Below, piece by piece: positions 5,132 through 5,279 of a stretch of 5,279 bases of DNA; position 1 is the first letter of the stretch, and each line of letters starts with the position of its first letter. Source of the stretch: Rhodobacter sp. (GTDB lineage: Bacteria; Pseudomonadota; Alphaproteobacteria; Rhodobacterales; Rhodobacteraceae); contig PNNE01000222.1 in NCBI GenBank assembly GCA_013824055.1, positions 1 through 5,279 on the forward strand, given 5' to 3'. Under the pieces are notes generated by a model. The model was not told where the DNA came from, searched no databases, and was given only the letters and a program-made list of their open reading frames with translations. The position numbers were made by a program, and so were the translations under genes.

Positions 5132-5161
5132 AGTATGCGTCTGCGTGACAGGCGATGCCAC
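5132..5161 (-). promoter_or_regulatory. Candidate promoter of the XdhC-family gene, placing the start at or near the ATG
   Basis: On the minus strand GTGGCA (5161-5156) and CATACT (5137-5132) are 18 nt apart, each 4/6 to sigma-70. Transcription would begin about 7 nt past the -10, at the ATG itself. This fits the lack of a ribosome site but remains a motif-level guess. Confidence 0.3.
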
Positions 5162-5195
5162 CAAAATGCAGCGCCGCGGGGGGAACCCGCGGCGC
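5161..5195 (-). terminator. Hairpin terminator of the OmpA-like gene
   Basis: A perfect 10-bp G-C stem (5171-5180 with 5186-5195) has a 5-nt loop and is followed on the minus strand by TGCATTTTGG. It lies 20 nt beyond the stop at 5216 and separates that gene from the XdhC unit. The T-run is short and starts 3 nt after the stem. Confidence 0.65.
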
Positions 5196-5215
5196 GACTT
5201 TGGTATGGGGTGCGC

Positions 5216-5279
5216 TTAGCCGCGGTCGGCGGTGCGCAGCAGCGGCGTGATCACCCGGACCTCGACGCGGCGGTTGCGG
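5216..5279 (-). CDS. OmpA-like protein, last 20 residues (5' end outside window)
   Basis: Read on the minus strand, an open frame enters from the right edge and ends at TAA (5218-5216). It encodes RNRRVEVRVITPLLRTADRG. The NRRVEV motif is the usual end of the OmpA/MotB peptidoglycan-binding domain, in which this arginine-rich strand closes the fold. The protein is therefore probably an outer-membrane or periplasmic peptidoglycan-binding protein. Only 20 residues are visible, so OmpA, Pal-like and MotB-like members cannot be told apart. A GC-rich hairpin follows the stop. It has no evident link to the molybdenum genes apart from its direction. Confidence 0.62.
   Translation of the reverse strand, partial: RNRRVEVRVITPLLRTADRG

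Noticed and set aside
4228..5148. 306-codon plus-strand open frame opposite the XdhC-family gene
   Set aside because: It is antisense to clear XdhC motifs. Its Gly/Ala/Arg/Asp-rich product looks like a compositional shadow and has no good ribosome site.
1..5279. Mobile element, CRISPR, tRNA or rRNA
   Set aside because: No transposase or integrase motif, terminal inverted repeats, spaced CRISPR repeats or tRNA-like cloverleaf was recognised on reading both strands. A tRNA or covariance-model scan would settle the RNA question.

Overview
The window is high-GC chromosomal DNA that reads like an alphaproteobacterium of the Rhodobacteraceae (Rhodobacter/Paracoccus type). The clearest sign is the ferredoxin-NADP+ reductase, which resembles the Rhodobacter capsulatus enzyme along its whole length, including the AFVG(D/E)GI tail. 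The order cysH - DUF934 - fpr and the pairing of an XdhC-family protein with a molybdopterin-binding protein also fit that group. This is an inference from recalled family patterns; no search was run.

Layout, left to right. (1) 1-1633, plus strand: the end of an assimilatory sulfate-reduction operon. It holds the C-terminal part of an iron-sulfur type CysH, a DUF934 protein starting inside the cysH stop (ATGA), and, 74 nt on, fpr. A GNRA-loop hairpin with a T-rich tail closes the unit at 1725-1752. (2) 1837-2343, minus strand: a small membrane-anchored, alanine-rich protein with a regular 11-residue repeat, ending in its own strong terminator at 1781-1814. (3) 2552-3091, plus strand: infC (IF-3), apparently starting at the rare codon ATA and followed at once by a strong terminator, so it is not joined to rpmI-rplT here. 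(4) 3143-5124, minus strand: a two-gene molybdenum-cofactor unit, XdhC family first, then a MoeA/CinA-like molybdopterin-binding protein, coupled by a TAATG stop/start overlap. (5) 5216-5279, minus strand: the last 20 residues of an OmpA-like protein, separated from the XdhC gene by a hairpin.

How the genes work together. CysH reduces activated sulfate to sulfite. FPR can reduce ferredoxin from NADPH, a plausible electron source for the sulfite reductase expected upstream. The XdhC and molybdopterin-binding pair would mature and insert the cofactor of a molybdenum hydroxylase whose structural genes are not in view. infC is housekeeping. The alanine-rich protein is the only gene without a recognisable function and is the most unusual object here. 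No mobile element, CRISPR array, tRNA or rRNA was seen, and nothing looks like a new multi-gene system. The longest stretch without a gene is about 210 bp.
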